64,000 bases of DNA from Spirochaeta sp. UBA5339 (GCA_002408085.1 DHQL01000025.1:219350-283349); one strand, 5' to 3'. Positions 18,093 to 27,519 are shown, counted from the stretch's first letter. The notes: generated from the letters alone by a model not told the origin. Made by a program: numbers and translations.

Positions 18093-18125
18093 AAAAAAAA
18101 CCCGCCATTCAAAAGGCGGGTTTGA
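18093..18125. terminator. Bidirectional rho-independent terminator
   Basis: A-run, AACCCGCC, 8-base loop, GGCGGGTT, then a short T-run, between convergent genes ending at 18041 and 18164. Confidence 0.85.
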
Positions 18126-18163
18126 TTCAAACCTCATACTGGAGGGTATATATGCTCTTCTGT

Positions 18164-19897
18164 CTAGATCAGGAAACCGGTGTCTTCGGTCTCCTTCAGC
18201 ATTGCAATGACCTTTGGCCTTTTGATCTTCTTGGTGGTGGTCATCTCCATGGGTTCGTCGAGAATACGGACCTTTGAAATTCTCTTGTAGGCGAGGATCT
18301 CCCGGTTCACTTCTTTCACGGCATGAATCATATCCTCTTTAATCTGCTCATCACTGGTGATGCTCAGTGAGTCGTAGTGCTCCCTGCTGGGGTAGATCAG
18401 GGCTTCGATTCCCTCGCCGTGGGTCTCGGCATTGGCCAGGTAGCCGACGATCAGGATCTGCTCGATTTGCTGGTAGAGCTGGAAGTGGTCTTCAATCTCC
18501 TCGGGGAAGACGTTTTTACCACCCTCGGTAACGATCAGGGACTTGGCCCGTCCCGTCAGGTAGAGGTAGTTGTCCTTGTCCAGGTATCCCAGGTCACCGG
18601 TCTTAAGGTAGCCGTCCTCAGTAAAGAGCTCTTCCGTGGCTTCCTCATTCTTATAGTAACCCTTACAGCAGATAGGACCTTTGAGAATGATCTCACCAAT
18701 GCCGTCGCTGTCGGGGTTGAGGATCTTCATGTCCACCAGGGGGAAGACCTTTCCTACAGACTTCAGCTTAAAAGCGTGGGCGGGGTTGAGTGTGGAGATC
18801 GGGGCGGTTTCGGTCATGCCGTAGCCCTGAACAAAGTCCAGTCCCAGCTCCTGGTAGCGGCGGAAGGTTTCGGGGGCCAGGGGGCCTCCTCCGCAGATCA
18901 TATACTTGATGGTGTAGAGGTTTGCCTTCTTCAGAAGGATATTTCCGAAGATCTTCTTTCCAACATTTACTCCGAAGATACTCTTGATGATGCCGCTGAC
19001 CCTCATCAGACAGCCCACCAGCAGGTGGGTGGCCAGCCCCTTGGAGCGGACCTGCTTCATCATCCCTTTGAGGATCTTGTTGTAGAGGAGGGGGATTCCC
19101 ATGATAACGGTGATGCCGCCCTTTTTCAGGTCATTCATCATCTGGGTAACCGAAAGTCCTCCCGCAAAGACCAGCTCACAGCCGATGGCCAGGGCCTCCA
19201 GGAATACAGCTGTCATACAGTAGCTGTGGTGGAGGGGGAGGAGGGCATAGAGAATATCCTCGGGTTCAACATTGAGGAAGGGTTTGTTTGCCTGAAGTGT
19301 ATCGGAGGAGAAGTTTTTATGGGTGAGCATAACACCCTTCTCATTTCCTGTGGTTCCAGAGGTAAAGAGGATGGCTGCCAGATCATCCTCGGTCGGTCCT
19401 GCGGGCAGTTCCGCATCCACAGCGGGAAGGTCCAGGATATAGTTCTCTTTGGAAGGGGCCAGGGAGATCTTTTCTTTTACAGAAGATCCGACCTCGTCAA
19501 AGCGTTCCTTGTCCACAAAGAGGATGGAGGCTTCCACAAAGTCAAGAATCCGCTCGATGGTCTCCTTTTCCATCTGGTAGTCCAGGGGAACAATGACCGC
19601 CCCGATCTCAATAACAGCAAGATAGGCCATGGCCCAGTTGGGTGAGTTTTTGCCGGTCAGGGCAACACGGTCGCCTTTTTTAACTCCCTTGCTGACAAGG
19701 TAAGCTGCGGTTTTCTCTATTATTGCCCGGGCCTCGGTAAAGGTCAGGCTGACTTCCATGGGTGAGAATGAGCGGAAGCAGACCTTATCCGGAAAACGGT
19801 GGAGGGATATTTTAAACATCTCGGGGATGGTGGGCCATTCTCCCTGAAAATGAGTTCCTCTATACTGATCCAGAAAGGACCATCCTTTTTCTTCCAT
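18164..19897 (-). CDS. Long-chain acyl-CoA synthetase (AMP-binding)
   Basis: A 577-residue ANL-superfamily enzyme. The P-loop is LFTSGTTGNEKGVMLTHKNF, the adenine motif GYGMTETAP and the hinge region YLKTGDLGYLDKDNYLYLTG, with a C-terminal lysine-rich segment that includes the catalytic lysine (TTTKKIKR). It activates fatty acids to acyl-CoA or acyl-AMP at the inner membrane face. Its length is typical of the bacterial FadD-like class. It is divergent from the Hsp70-like gene at 20030. Confidence 0.85.
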   Translation of the reverse strand: MEEKGWSFLDQYRGTHFQGEWPTIPEMFKISLHRFPDKVCFRSFSPMEVSLTFTEARAIIEKTAAYLVSKGVKKGDRVALTGKNSPNWAMAYLAVIEIGAVIVPLDYQMEKETIERILDFVEASILFVDKERFDEVGSSVKEKISLAPSKENYILDLPAVDAELPAGPTEDDLAAILFTSGTTGNEKGVMLTHKNFSSDTLQANKPFLNVEPEDILYALLPLHHSYCMTAVFLEALAIGCELVFAGGLSVTQMMNDLKKGGITVIMGIPLLYNKILKGMMKQVRSKGLATHLLVGCLMRVSGIIKSIFGVNVGKKIFGNILLKKANLYTIKYMICGGGPLAPETFRRYQELGLDFVQGYGMTETAPISTLNPAHAFKLKSVGKVFPLVDMKILNPDSDGIGEIILKGPICCKGYYKNEEATEELFTEDGYLKTGDLGYLDKDNYLYLTGRAKSLIVTEGGKNVFPEEIEDHFQLYQQIEQILIVGYLANAETHGEGIEALIYPSREHYDSLSITSDEQIKEDMIHAVKEVNREILAYKRISKVRILDEPMEMTTTKKIKRPKVIAMLKETEDTGFLI

Positions 19898-20029
19898 TGA
19901 AAAACTCCTGTATATGAATGTGTAAGGACTATTGAAATAGTATAATCCCCGATTCCTTTTTGTATATAATAATTAGGTGTAAACTGTGTGGACATTGCTC
20001 CTTTTTTCACTTTCTGATATCTCTGAATA

Positions 20030-21418
20030 ATGAAAAAAATCGGTGCCGGACTGGATTTCGGCAATTCCAATACAACCCTGGCCCTTTATGACGGGGTGAA
20101 CATCAAGTATCTGAAGATCGATACAGCCCTGGAAAAAGGGGCTGTCATGCCCTCAGCCCTCTACCTGGATAGAACAAGGGACTTTGTGACCGGCAGCCGG
20201 GCCCTGCTGCGTTATCTTGAGGACAATACCAACAGGAAGATCCGCCTCTCGGAAGTGGAGGTGGGAACCATCGAGGTCCATATGGGTGAGATGGACAGGG
20301 ACTACTTTATCGAGCGGGACAGGAGTTTTACAGCCCGCCTCCATGCACGGGTAGACAGGGACCAGCCCGGCCGACTCTTCCGGGGCCTGAAGATGTATCT
20401 GGGAGAGAGCCGGGACAAACGATTCAAGGTCTTTCACAAATCCTTCCGCCTGGAGGCTCTGCTGAATATGCTTCTCCGCCCCTTAAGGGAGACCTGGGAG
20501 AGGGAAGGGCTGAACCTGAGTTCAATCCATATCGGACGTCCTGTCCGGTATCAGGGAAGTTCGGACCGGAAGAGCAGCCATGCGGTTTCCCGTATGACTC
20601 ACGCCCTGGATCTGGCGGGATTCCCGGAAGCGAAATTTCTTGAGGAACCGGTGGCCGCTGCCTGGAGTTACCTGGATGATCACCGGCTGAAACAGGATCA
20701 GACCATGCTGGTATTCGACTTCGGTGGAGGAACCCTGGACCTGGCCCTTCTTCAGAAAGAGGGAACCGGCGGGTTTAAAGTCCTGGGATGTGACGGCATG
20801 ACCGACGCCGGTGACTGGATTGACAGGGAGATTTACAAGAAGCTGGTATTTCCCGAACTGGGAGCGGGAGAGGAGATCCCCTACAGAAAGGATGACGGAA
20901 CCCTTTCATCCTATCCCTTTCCCTTTGCGGAGTATGAGGAGCTTCTGTTGAACTGGCAGAGCACCCATCTGCTGAATCAGGCAAAGTATCTGGAAGTTCT
21001 GGGACGGGCCCTTCTCTGTGAGGGGGAGGCCGGAGTCAAGGCTGACCGTCTGAACCGGCTGATACGCTGCAACGGCAGCTTTACGGTGCTGAAGCTGATT
21101 GAGCAGGCCAAGAAGGAACTCAGTGAGCAGGAGGAGACCAGACTTGTCTATCCTGAGATTAATCTGGATATCACGCTGACACGGGCTGATCTCAGAGAGG
21201 TGCTGGAGCCCTTTCTGACGGGAATTCCTGAGCTGATTGATCGTCTTTTGAAGAGTCACGGACTGAAAAGTGTGGACCGGGTTGTATCCACGGGAGGTTC
21301 ATCCCTTATTCCCGATATCAGGGGGATTCTGGAAGATCGTTTTCCGGGTGTGGTGGAGGAGTGGGATCCCTTCAGGAGTATTGCCGCCGGACTGGCCATG
21401 GCGGACTATCACTCCTGA
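20030..21418 (+). CDS. Hsp70-family (YegD-like) protein
   Basis: A 462-residue protein with an actin/Hsp70 ATPase fold. Phosphate 1 is GLDFGNSNTTLAL, phosphate 2 is LVFDFGGGTLDLAL and the adenosine motif is VVSTGGSSLIPDIR. It ends where the substrate-binding domain of DnaK would begin, so it resembles YegD-type stand-alone ATPase-domain proteins of uncertain role. The Shine-Dalgarno before ATG 20030 is weak. It converges on the RNase HII-like gene. Confidence 0.8.
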   Translation: MKKIGAGLDFGNSNTTLALYDGVNIKYLKIDTALEKGAVMPSALYLDRTRDFVTGSRALLRYLEDNTNRKIRLSEVEVGTIEVHMGEMDRDYFIERDRSFTARLHARVDRDQPGRLFRGLKMYLGESRDKRFKVFHKSFRLEALLNMLLRPLRETWEREGLNLSSIHIGRPVRYQGSSDRKSSHAVSRMTHALDLAGFPEAKFLEEPVAAAWSYLDDHRLKQDQTMLVFDFGGGTLDLALLQKEGTGGFKVLGCDGMTDAGDWIDREIYKKLVFPELGAGEEIPYRKDDGTLSSYPFPFAEYEELLLNWQSTHLLNQAKYLEVLGRALLCEGEAGVKADRLNRLIRCNGSFTVLKLIEQAKKELSEQEETRLVYPEINLDITLTRADLREVLEPFLTGIPELIDRLLKSHGLKSVDRVVSTGGSSLIPDIRGILEDRFPGVVEEWDPFRSIAAGLAMADYHS

Positions 21419-21462
21419 TACTCTGCAGAGATTGCAGGAAGTTGTTCCGGATGGGAGAGAGC

Positions 21463-22392
21463 CTATTTTTTCCGCAGCAGGAAGCTGTCGTCCGCCGGAT
21501 AGAGGCCTGCTGCCTTCAGTTCCTTAACAAAGCGCTGGCCGTCTGTGTAGTAACCGGCGGTGGGTTTCAGATCCGGAGACTTCTTCTGCCAGTAGGCATT
21601 GAAGGCATTCATTGAGAGTTCCCGGGCATACTTTGCGAACATCGAAGCCAGGGCTGTTTCAAAATTCAGGGCATCCGCCTTGATCTGAAAGTCGACGCGG
21701 CAATCCTCCACGGTGTATCGTGAGAGGTCCTTCAGCTCCTGAACCGCAACCAGTCTGTGTCCGGGAAAGAGGTTGATCAGCCAGTCTCCATAGTAGCGCC
21801 TTCCCCCCTGCCGGTCCACAATAACACAGTCGCTGGCGGTGACTGCATTTTCCAGAAAGGGACTCAGGATCTCCTGACAGACTGAGGCCTTATTCTTCAG
21901 TTTTTTCAAGAGTTCGTTGAATTCACCGGCACTCCGGACTGTAAGGCGGATCTCCGAGAGAGAGAGGCCTGCAGAAGCGAATTCCTTCAGAAGCTCTCCA
22001 GCGGACTTCCTGCTCTCATCGGCACTGCCTTCCAGAGGGAGTTTTATCTCCTTCAGCTCCTCAGCCCAGAAAGGCCGGTTTTCACCATTCCAGCCCGTGT
22101 AGTGTGACAGAAAGGCATAGGCGTTTTCAGGAAAATCCAGGCTCTCTGGACCGCGGACCGCAAGGTGAAAGGCCAGAACCGTTTTTTCCAGCTCAGCGAT
22201 TCTTCCGGAAAAGAAAATCTTCTTGCTGTCTCCCACAGCCAGCAGACCCTCGGCGGGTTCGGAACTCAGTATTCCGGAACAGAGGCTGACAGGATTCCCC
22301 TCGGTCATAGTATACTCGATACTAACGGAGCCGGCGCAGTAGGGGCCCAGGATCGGACCCAGCCCGGCCTCATCAATGCCGCTGATTCTCAA
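21463..22392 (-). CDS. RNase HII-like protein
   Basis: A 309-residue protein starting MRISGIDEAGLGPILGPYCAG, matching the RNase HII motif with the DE pair. A VDRQGGRRYY segment occupies the third-acid region, and LNFETALASMFAKYAREL the last motif, where a standard RNase HII has an aspartate-containing AAASI.AK box. It is about 100 residues longer than RnhB, with an insertion around residues 60-150. It probably acts on RNA:DNA hybrids, or is a divergent relative. The start is TTG 22392, overlapping the previous gene's stop in TTGA, with AAGGA ten bases ahead, so translation is coupled to the GH36-like gene. Confidence 0.7.
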   Translation of the reverse strand: MRISGIDEAGLGPILGPYCAGSVSIEYTMTEGNPVSLCSGILSSEPAEGLLAVGDSKKIFFSGRIAELEKTVLAFHLAVRGPESLDFPENAYAFLSHYTGWNGENRPFWAEELKEIKLPLEGSADESRKSAGELLKEFASAGLSLSEIRLTVRSAGEFNELLKKLKNKASVCQEILSPFLENAVTASDCVIVDRQGGRRYYGDWLINLFPGHRLVAVQELKDLSRYTVEDCRVDFQIKADALNFETALASMFAKYARELSMNAFNAYWQKKSPDLKPTAGYYTDGQRFVKELKAAGLYPADDSFLLRKK

Positions 22393-24059
22393 AATTTAAA
22401 TATCCTTGATCCCAGGGCAGGCAGGATTAGCTCAAGCTCACCGGTTTTCATGCCGGTTCTGCCCTCCTGAATGGAGGAGTCTCCGCCTCTGTTGTAAAAC
22501 TCAATCTTGACGCTTTCCATGTTCAGATTGAGTTTCTGTTTTCTTCCCTGCAGGTTAAAGGCACCAAGATATCCTCTGCTGTTAAAGAGGACAAGGGGTT
22601 CCTTACTGACGGGGCAGCTGCGCTGCTGCAGGTTCCCCTGGCTGAACTTTTTATATGATGATATCAGCTGCTTCAGCTCCTCCTTCTGTTCCTCTGAGAT
22701 GGAGGTGAAGCTCTGGTTTAAAGAGAGTATTCCGCCGCTGAGAAGAATCATCTGTCTGAGTGATTCCTCTGCCTGAGGGCATTTGAATTTAGGATCCGAT
22801 AAAAGAGGGTAACAGCCTGTATCCATAATCCAGGGATAGTTGGTCAGAGACCGGGTTTCAAGAAGCCGGAACATTCTCTTTGCCATCTCTTTACCCGACT
22901 TCTTCTTTGATTCATCAGGTGGCGGAGCTACCATATTCAGCAGTTTATCCTCTGTTAATAGAGGAATCCCTTCTGCCGAGAGAAAACAGTTCTGTCCCAC
23001 AAGGGAACGTATAAACTTCAAGGCCTGGAAAAAAACGGCGCCACCTTCAGTCCGGTTGTCACTCCTGTATCCGGGAAGGAGAAGTTCCTTCATGCCAAGA
23101 AGATGGAAGCCCCGGAATCCCCACTGCTTTGTAAAGAGGTTGAAGGTCTGCTCAATGAAGTTGCGTACCGGTTCCTGTGTAAAGTCCAGAATATGGACCT
23201 TCCTTTGACGGGAGAGGGTGACCGTAAGGGGCCCCTCCTTAAAGTCCCTGACCAGCCACTCCGGATGAAGGCGGACAAGATCGGAGTTGATTTCTGCATA
23301 GAAGGGTTCAAAGGACAGAGCGGGAATCATCCCGTTGTGTTCGATCCGGCGGTTTATAAAACCGATCTTTCCCCGGTAGTCCGTATGAAGGGTGTCCCAG
23401 TCTCCCGCTTTGATATGAATCCTTTCCAGTCTGATAATGCTGAAGAAAATCCTTTCCAGCTCCATCCAGCTTAGATTATCCTCAAGGTCTTTAACCCGTA
23501 TTCCTCTGGAAGCCTCCGATGGAGTAATCCAAAGGGTCTCCGGGTTTCCGGGAGTGGTAATGTCACTTTTCCGGGGCCCCGGCTGAAGGCCTGCGGCGGC
23601 GGGATAGATCTTAATCGGGTCGAGAGATATGGATTCAGCTTCCGGCAGGAAGCAGTTGAACTCCCAGCGGATTATGACAGATTTTCCCTTCTTAATAAAT
23701 TGTATGTACTGCTTGATTTTTTTATTTCGTTTGAGCTTTATTACCGATGATCCGTTTGATAAACTGACTCCGGGACTTCCCGGGAAGGCTCCGTTTATCT
23801 GAAGATTTTCCAGGCTCTGTGAGCCGGCAAAAATCCTCATCTCAATAGTCCGCAGATAGAGCTCTTCAGAGGACTGGAAGAAACCGGAGAAGATCTCTTT
23901 GGAAGAGGACATCTCCAGGGTGCCGACGGACAGATCGTAACGGCTGCTCTGTCCTGAACCGGGCCATCGGCCTCGGATGCTGTTTATTTTCCTCGTATCG
24001 GAACCGTAGGTAATTTTGAGGCGTATCTGACCTCTATCCAGTTTTAGAGATGAAACCAC
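22389..24059 (-). CDS. GH36-like (alpha-galactosidase fold) protein lacking the expected nucleophile
   Basis: A 556-residue protein. The middle matches the alpha-galactosidase barrel: IHIKAGDWDTLHTDYRGKIG, then HNGMIPALSFEPFYAEINSD and LHPEWLVRD, then ILDFTQEPVRNFI. Where GH36 enzymes have K-x-D (nucleophile), this protein reads WGFRGFHLLGM with no aspartate, so classical hydrolase activity is doubtful. No signal peptide is visible. GTG 24059 is preceded by GGAG and lies three bases after the upstream stop. It is the middle gene of a tight three-gene operon. Confidence 0.6.
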   Translation of the reverse strand: MVSSLKLDRGQIRLKITYGSDTRKINSIRGRWPGSGQSSRYDLSVGTLEMSSSKEIFSGFFQSSEELYLRTIEMRIFAGSQSLENLQINGAFPGSPGVSLSNGSSVIKLKRNKKIKQYIQFIKKGKSVIIRWEFNCFLPEAESISLDPIKIYPAAAGLQPGPRKSDITTPGNPETLWITPSEASRGIRVKDLEDNLSWMELERIFFSIIRLERIHIKAGDWDTLHTDYRGKIGFINRRIEHNGMIPALSFEPFYAEINSDLVRLHPEWLVRDFKEGPLTVTLSRQRKVHILDFTQEPVRNFIEQTFNLFTKQWGFRGFHLLGMKELLLPGYRSDNRTEGGAVFFQALKFIRSLVGQNCFLSAEGIPLLTEDKLLNMVAPPPDESKKKSGKEMAKRMFRLLETRSLTNYPWIMDTGCYPLLSDPKFKCPQAEESLRQMILLSGGILSLNQSFTSISEEQKEELKQLISSYKKFSQGNLQQRSCPVSKEPLVLFNSRGYLGAFNLQGRKQKLNLNMESVKIEFYNRGGDSSIQEGRTGMKTGELELILPALGSRIFKF

Positions 24060-24062
24060 AGT

Positions 24063-24479
24063 CTAGTCTCCTTGGGGTATACCTTCCCGTTCTATTATTG
24101 AATCGAGAACTCCTGCTGCGGCAATTATAACGGGTCTGCATTTTTCCTCTTCGGTCCTGTAATTCTCTTTCAGAGGACCGCAGAGTTCACTGCCCATAAG
24201 GGTCTTATAGCTTTCTATCAGCTCCAGAACAAGATCCGCATTGTAGGAAGATTCATGGGCTCTGTCTCTGATATAGAGGCGGCTGAGGACCATGGCCGAT
24301 GCGGAAAGAGCTCCGCAGATATTGCCGGTGTACAGCCCTCCGGATAAGCCGGCGGCCATTTTCAAGGCCTTCTTGTCAAGTCCAAGGTTCCAGACCTTGT
24401 TGGCTCCGTACAGAATCGTTTCTGAACAGCTCAAGTCCTCATCTATACCGAAACCATTTTCTATAAAATCCTTAAGCAT
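24063..24479 (-). CDS. C_GCAxxG_C_C family protein
   Basis: A 138-residue protein with the family's spaced cysteines: CSETIL near the N-terminus, GNICGALSAS in the middle, then LCGPL and KCRPVI. The family is thought to bind metal or serve redox functions, but its role is not established. It is the first gene of the operon with the GH36-like and RNase HII-like genes (3-base gap, then overlap). Confidence 0.75.
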   Translation of the reverse strand: MLKDFIENGFGIDEDLSCSETILYGANKVWNLGLDKKALKMAAGLSGGLYTGNICGALSASAMVLSRLYIRDRAHESSYNADLVLELIESYKTLMGSELCGPLKENYRTEEEKCRPVIIAAAGVLDSIIEREGIPQGD

Positions 24480-24575
24480 GATTCATCCTTATTTTAATTG
24501 ATTATGACGGTAAATACGATTTAAATTATTTTTTTTACTCTCAACAATAATATTCAGTTACTATCTATATACAAT

Positions 24576-25361
24576 ATGAAAGTTGATTCGTCTGCCCCCA
24601 GAGAAAAACTATCAACCCTTTTTAATGAATCCTCCGGAAAAAACAAGACTTCTGCTAAGAGACTGTCGGCTCAGAAAGCAGTTCCCGGATTCAAGAGCCT
24701 GGAGCAGCTGCGGATCAGTCTCGATCGTCTGATCCGGGTCAGGCTGAGGGGCGGGGCAGGAAGCGGGAACGAGCATCTTCAAGGACTTCTGCGGCAGCTG
24801 GCCGCCTCGGTCCGGCGGCTTCCGGCTGGATTCAAGGGGGCTCCGGAATACACACAGGAGACAGAGCTGCTTTTGAAGATTGTAAAGGTTCTGGCAGAGA
24901 AAGACCTTCCCCGCAGGGCGGTCAGAGATTTGAGGGTCCTGGAACGTGTACTGGAGCAGGAGAAACGGGATCTCCCGGTTCTCCTGTATCCCCCGGACGT
25001 GGAGTCGGGGCGTCCCGAGATAAGGATGGAAGGGGAGAGTGCCCCTCTTGAGGGAGAACAGGGAGAGACGAGCACTCTTCAGATGACCCTTGACTGTCCC
25101 CGTCTGGGCAGGATCACTGTCTCTCTGGAGAGCATCCGAAGGGACAATGAGAAGAAGTGCTTCTGCCGGATTGTCCCCTCTGAGAAAGAAACTGTGGAAG
25201 TTGTCAGGAAGAGCAGGGAGAGATTGAGGCAGAGGCTTCTGGATCGTGGTCTTCTGCCGGACCGGATTAAAATATCCCCTTCGGGCAGAGAGGGGGGGCC
25301 GGAGAGCAAAGAAGGGGCTCCTGAAGAAAAGAGAAGGGAAGGAGTCGATCTATGGGGCTAA
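24576..25361 (+). CDS. FliK-like protein (flagellar hook-length control C-terminal domain)
   Basis: A 261-residue protein. The N-terminal 60 residues are polar and disordered-looking, residues 60-150 helical. Residues about 165-240 (LDCPRLGRITVSLESIRRDN then RERLRQRLLDRGLLPDRIKIS) match the Flg_hook domain of FliK, with a charged tail. It overlaps the FlhX gene by 10 bases. In Bacillus the same pair (ylqG-ylqH) lies beside rnhB. ATG 24576 directly follows a TATACAAT sequence, so the mRNA may be nearly leaderless. The role is probably in type III export regulation. Confidence 0.7.
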   Translation: MKVDSSAPREKLSTLFNESSGKNKTSAKRLSAQKAVPGFKSLEQLRISLDRLIRVRLRGGAGSGNEHLQGLLRQLAASVRRLPAGFKGAPEYTQETELLLKIVKVLAEKDLPRRAVRDLRVLERVLEQEKRDLPVLLYPPDVESGRPEIRMEGESAPLEGEQGETSTLQMTLDCPRLGRITVSLESIRRDNEKKCFCRIVPSEKETVEVVRKSRERLRQRLLDRGLLPDRIKISPSGREGGPESKEGAPEEKRREGVDLWG

Positions 25362-25654
25362 GGAAGTCACTAGCCCTGAAGTGGAACAGGGAGAAGGATA
25401 ACGCCCCCCGGATGATAGCCGCAGGGAAGGGGCCCATGGCCGAGAGGATTATTACTCTGGCCCGGGAAGCGGGAGTGCCAGTGGAGGAGAACAGCCTGCT
25501 GACAGAGGCTCTGATAGATACAGCCCCGGGATCGGAAATTCCGCCCGAGCTCTATCAGCTGGCGGCGGAACTCTATATCTTTCTGATGGAACTGGATTCC
25601 GAAGCGGCAGAGCGAACTGAAGCGGCAGAGCGATCCGAAGCCCCGGAAGCCTGA
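25352..25654 (+). CDS. FlhX (FlhB C-terminal homologue)
   Basis: A 100-residue protein similar to the cytoplasmic domain of the export switch FlhB after its cleavage site: ALKWNREKDNAPRMIAAGKG then LYQLAAELYIFLMEL. It lacks the membrane part and the NPTH autocleavage motif. The ATG at 25352 lies inside the end of the FliK-like gene with AAGGAG seven bases ahead, so the two are coupled. The C-terminus contains a short AERTEAAERSEA duplication. Confidence 0.8.
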   Translation: MGLRKSLALKWNREKDNAPRMIAAGKGPMAERIITLAREAGVPVEENSLLTEALIDTAPGSEIPPELYQLAAELYIFLMELDSEAAERTEAAERSEAPEA

Positions 25655-25658
25655 CAGT

Positions 25659-26456
25659 TTATTTTACCTCGGCGGTTCTGAGCATTCTGGCCAGTATTCC
25701 CGGGAAGTTTCTGCTCAGGAAGAGGGCCAGTCTGACCTTGGGAGCTATCCCCATGGTAATTTCCAGCTTGTTTTTCTCAATTCCCTTCATGATTATAAGG
25801 GCCGCATTTTCCGGAGAAATACCGGACTCCTGATTGGGGTCCATCTCTCCGTGTTTACCGCCCTTGCCGTCCATGGCATTGATGGAGATATTGGTCCGGA
25901 CAAAACCGGGAACGATGAAATTTACCTGAATTCCCTTGTCATGGACCTCGGCGCGAAGACCGTCGTAAAAGCCCTGAAGGGCCATCTTGGAAGCACTGTA
26001 GGTGGTTCGCAGGGGGGTGGAGAACTTTCCAGCCACAGAGCTGACCGGAGCGATAATCCCTGAGCCCTGTTCAATCATAGAGGGGAGGACCTCTCTGGCA
26101 AGGCCGGCGGAACCGAGATAGTTGATATCCATAATATTTTTCATTACAGAAAAGTCTGTATCTGCAGCAAGACTTCTCTGGCTGACTCCCGCATTATTGA
26201 TCAGGGCGTCGATTCTGCCCCAGTGTTTCAGGGCATCCGCCGCCGCAGAGGCAAGATTGTCATGATCGGCTACATCCAGGGGGAGAATATACCACCTCTC
26301 CCGGTCTTCCCAGGAGGAGCAGAGAGATTTCAGCTTATTTTCGGACCTGGCAGAGACAATGACCCTGGCCCCCGCGTCATAGAGTTTTTGTGCCAGAGCC
26401 TCTCCTATACCTGAAGAGGCACCGGTTATCCAGCATATTTTATTTTTCCAGAACAT
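25659..26456 (-). CDS. Short-chain dehydrogenase/reductase
   Basis: A 265-residue classical SDR. The cofactor loop is GASSGIGEAL, followed by NNAG, the catalytic serine in VSSVAGKF and the YSASK pair. The length and C-terminal hydrophobic segment (RLALFLSRNFPGILARML) resemble the DHRS7/DltE-like group. It is an NAD(P)-dependent oxidoreductase of unknown substrate, four bases from the FlhX stop (convergent). Confidence 0.85.
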   Translation of the reverse strand: MFWKNKICWITGASSGIGEALAQKLYDAGARVIVSARSENKLKSLCSSWEDRERWYILPLDVADHDNLASAAADALKHWGRIDALINNAGVSQRSLAADTDFSVMKNIMDINYLGSAGLAREVLPSMIEQGSGIIAPVSSVAGKFSTPLRTTYSASKMALQGFYDGLRAEVHDKGIQVNFIVPGFVRTNISINAMDGKGGKHGEMDPNQESGISPENAALIIMKGIEKNKLEITMGIAPKVRLALFLSRNFPGILARMLRTAEVK

Positions 26457-26574
26457 GGCTCAAAGTCTATCATGGAGAGACTGGGGGAGCAATCTTGGAA
26501 AATAAAGATAAAAAATTATTGAAATAGATGAAAAGTTCATTGGCAACTGGAAATCTCTGACTTATAATGGATCT

Positions 26575-27264
26575 ATGAAACTGAATTCCTATATCAACAT
26601 ACCTCTGCCGACACTTAAGCGCTTTCCTGTTTATCTTGCTCTGTTAAAAGAGTGCGGTGAGCAGGGTGAAGAGTGGATTTCAGCAAGTTATATCGCCGGC
26701 AGACTGAATTTGAAGTCTATTCAGGTCCGAAAGGATCTGAGCTGTACCGGTGTTGTGGGAAAGCCTAAAAAGGGTTTTCTTATCAGCGAAGCCATTGATG
26801 CCATCTCTTTCTACCTGGGAGAGGGAAACCTTTCGGATGTTCTTCTGGTGGGAGTGGGCAATCTGGGCAAGGCCCTGTTGGCTGACAAGAGGCTGACAAG
26901 GCATGGATTTAAGATCGTTGCCGCCTTTGATGTTGATAAGGATGTCATCGGCACAAAGATTGCCGGGCACATGGTCTACCCCATGGAGAAGCTTCCCGAC
27001 CTGATCAAGAGGATGGGCATAAAAATTGCCATTCTGACGGTCCCTGAGAAGGAAGCCCAGCCCATTGCGGACAAGCTTGTGGATGCGGGGGTTCAGGGAA
27101 TCTGGAACTTTTCGTCCCTCTTTCTGGATGTAGACTGTTCGGTAACTGTGATTAATGAAGATCTGGGCGCCCGCCTTGCCCTGCTGGCAGGACGGGTCAC
27201 TCATGGTGCGGGCTGCGATGATGCTTCCGCGTCAAAACTGGGAAGCCTCTCCTTCAGCAAATAG
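26575..27264 (+). CDS. rex: Redox-sensing transcriptional repressor Rex
   Basis: A 229-residue protein with an N-terminal winged helix (PLPTLKRFPVYLALL, VRKDLSCTG) and a C-terminal Rossmann domain with VGVGNLGKAL. Rex senses the NADH/NAD+ ratio and represses fermentation and respiration genes. The Rossmann glycine motif is intact. Just upstream, TGAAAAGTTCA is a short dyad but a poor match to the Rex box, so autoregulation is not supported. Its neighbours include a flavodoxin, a fitting redox context. Confidence 0.92.
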   Translation: MKLNSYINIPLPTLKRFPVYLALLKECGEQGEEWISASYIAGRLNLKSIQVRKDLSCTGVVGKPKKGFLISEAIDAISFYLGEGNLSDVLLVGVGNLGKALLADKRLTRHGFKIVAAFDVDKDVIGTKIAGHMVYPMEKLPDLIKRMGIKIAILTVPEKEAQPIADKLVDAGVQGIWNFSSLFLDVDCSVTVINEDLGARLALLAGRVTHGAGCDDASASKLGSLSFSK

Positions 27265-27282
27265 CCCGCCTGTCGGGCTGGT

Positions 27283-27510
27283 CTATTTTACCAGTTTCAG
27301 TGAGGGGCCCGAGGGCTGAGGTCTGTCCAGGGCGAATACGATGGTTTTGCCGTCTTCTTCATGCTGGCTGATGCGGATGGTTCCGCCTCCCTCTTCAGAC
27401 TCTACATGAACGAGCATTCTGTCATCCTCATCTTTTGTTATTGTCAGTATAAGGTCAGCTCCGTGTACCTCTATAAGTTCTGTTTTGTCGATGTTCAGTG
27501 ATCTTGCCAT
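27283..27510 (-). CDS. Small conserved-looking protein, unknown
   Basis: A 75-residue acidic beta-rich protein without signal or membrane segment. It starts nine bases after the flavodoxin stop on the same strand, so the two are co-transcribed. I do not recognise the family. Confidence 0.6.
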   Translation of the reverse strand: MARSLNIDKTELIEVHGADLILTITKDEDDRMLVHVESEEGGGTIRISQHEEDGKTIVFALDRPQPSGPSLKLVK

Positions 27511-27519
27511 TTCATTTTC

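Noticed and set aside
18377..19645. 422-codon frame on the + strand
   Set aside because: Complement shadow of the acyl-CoA synthetase; no start signal and no protein-family motif.
26521..26560. Rex operator upstream of rex
   Set aside because: The dyad TGAAAAGTTCA is too short and differs from the TTGTGAnnnnnnTCACAA type site.
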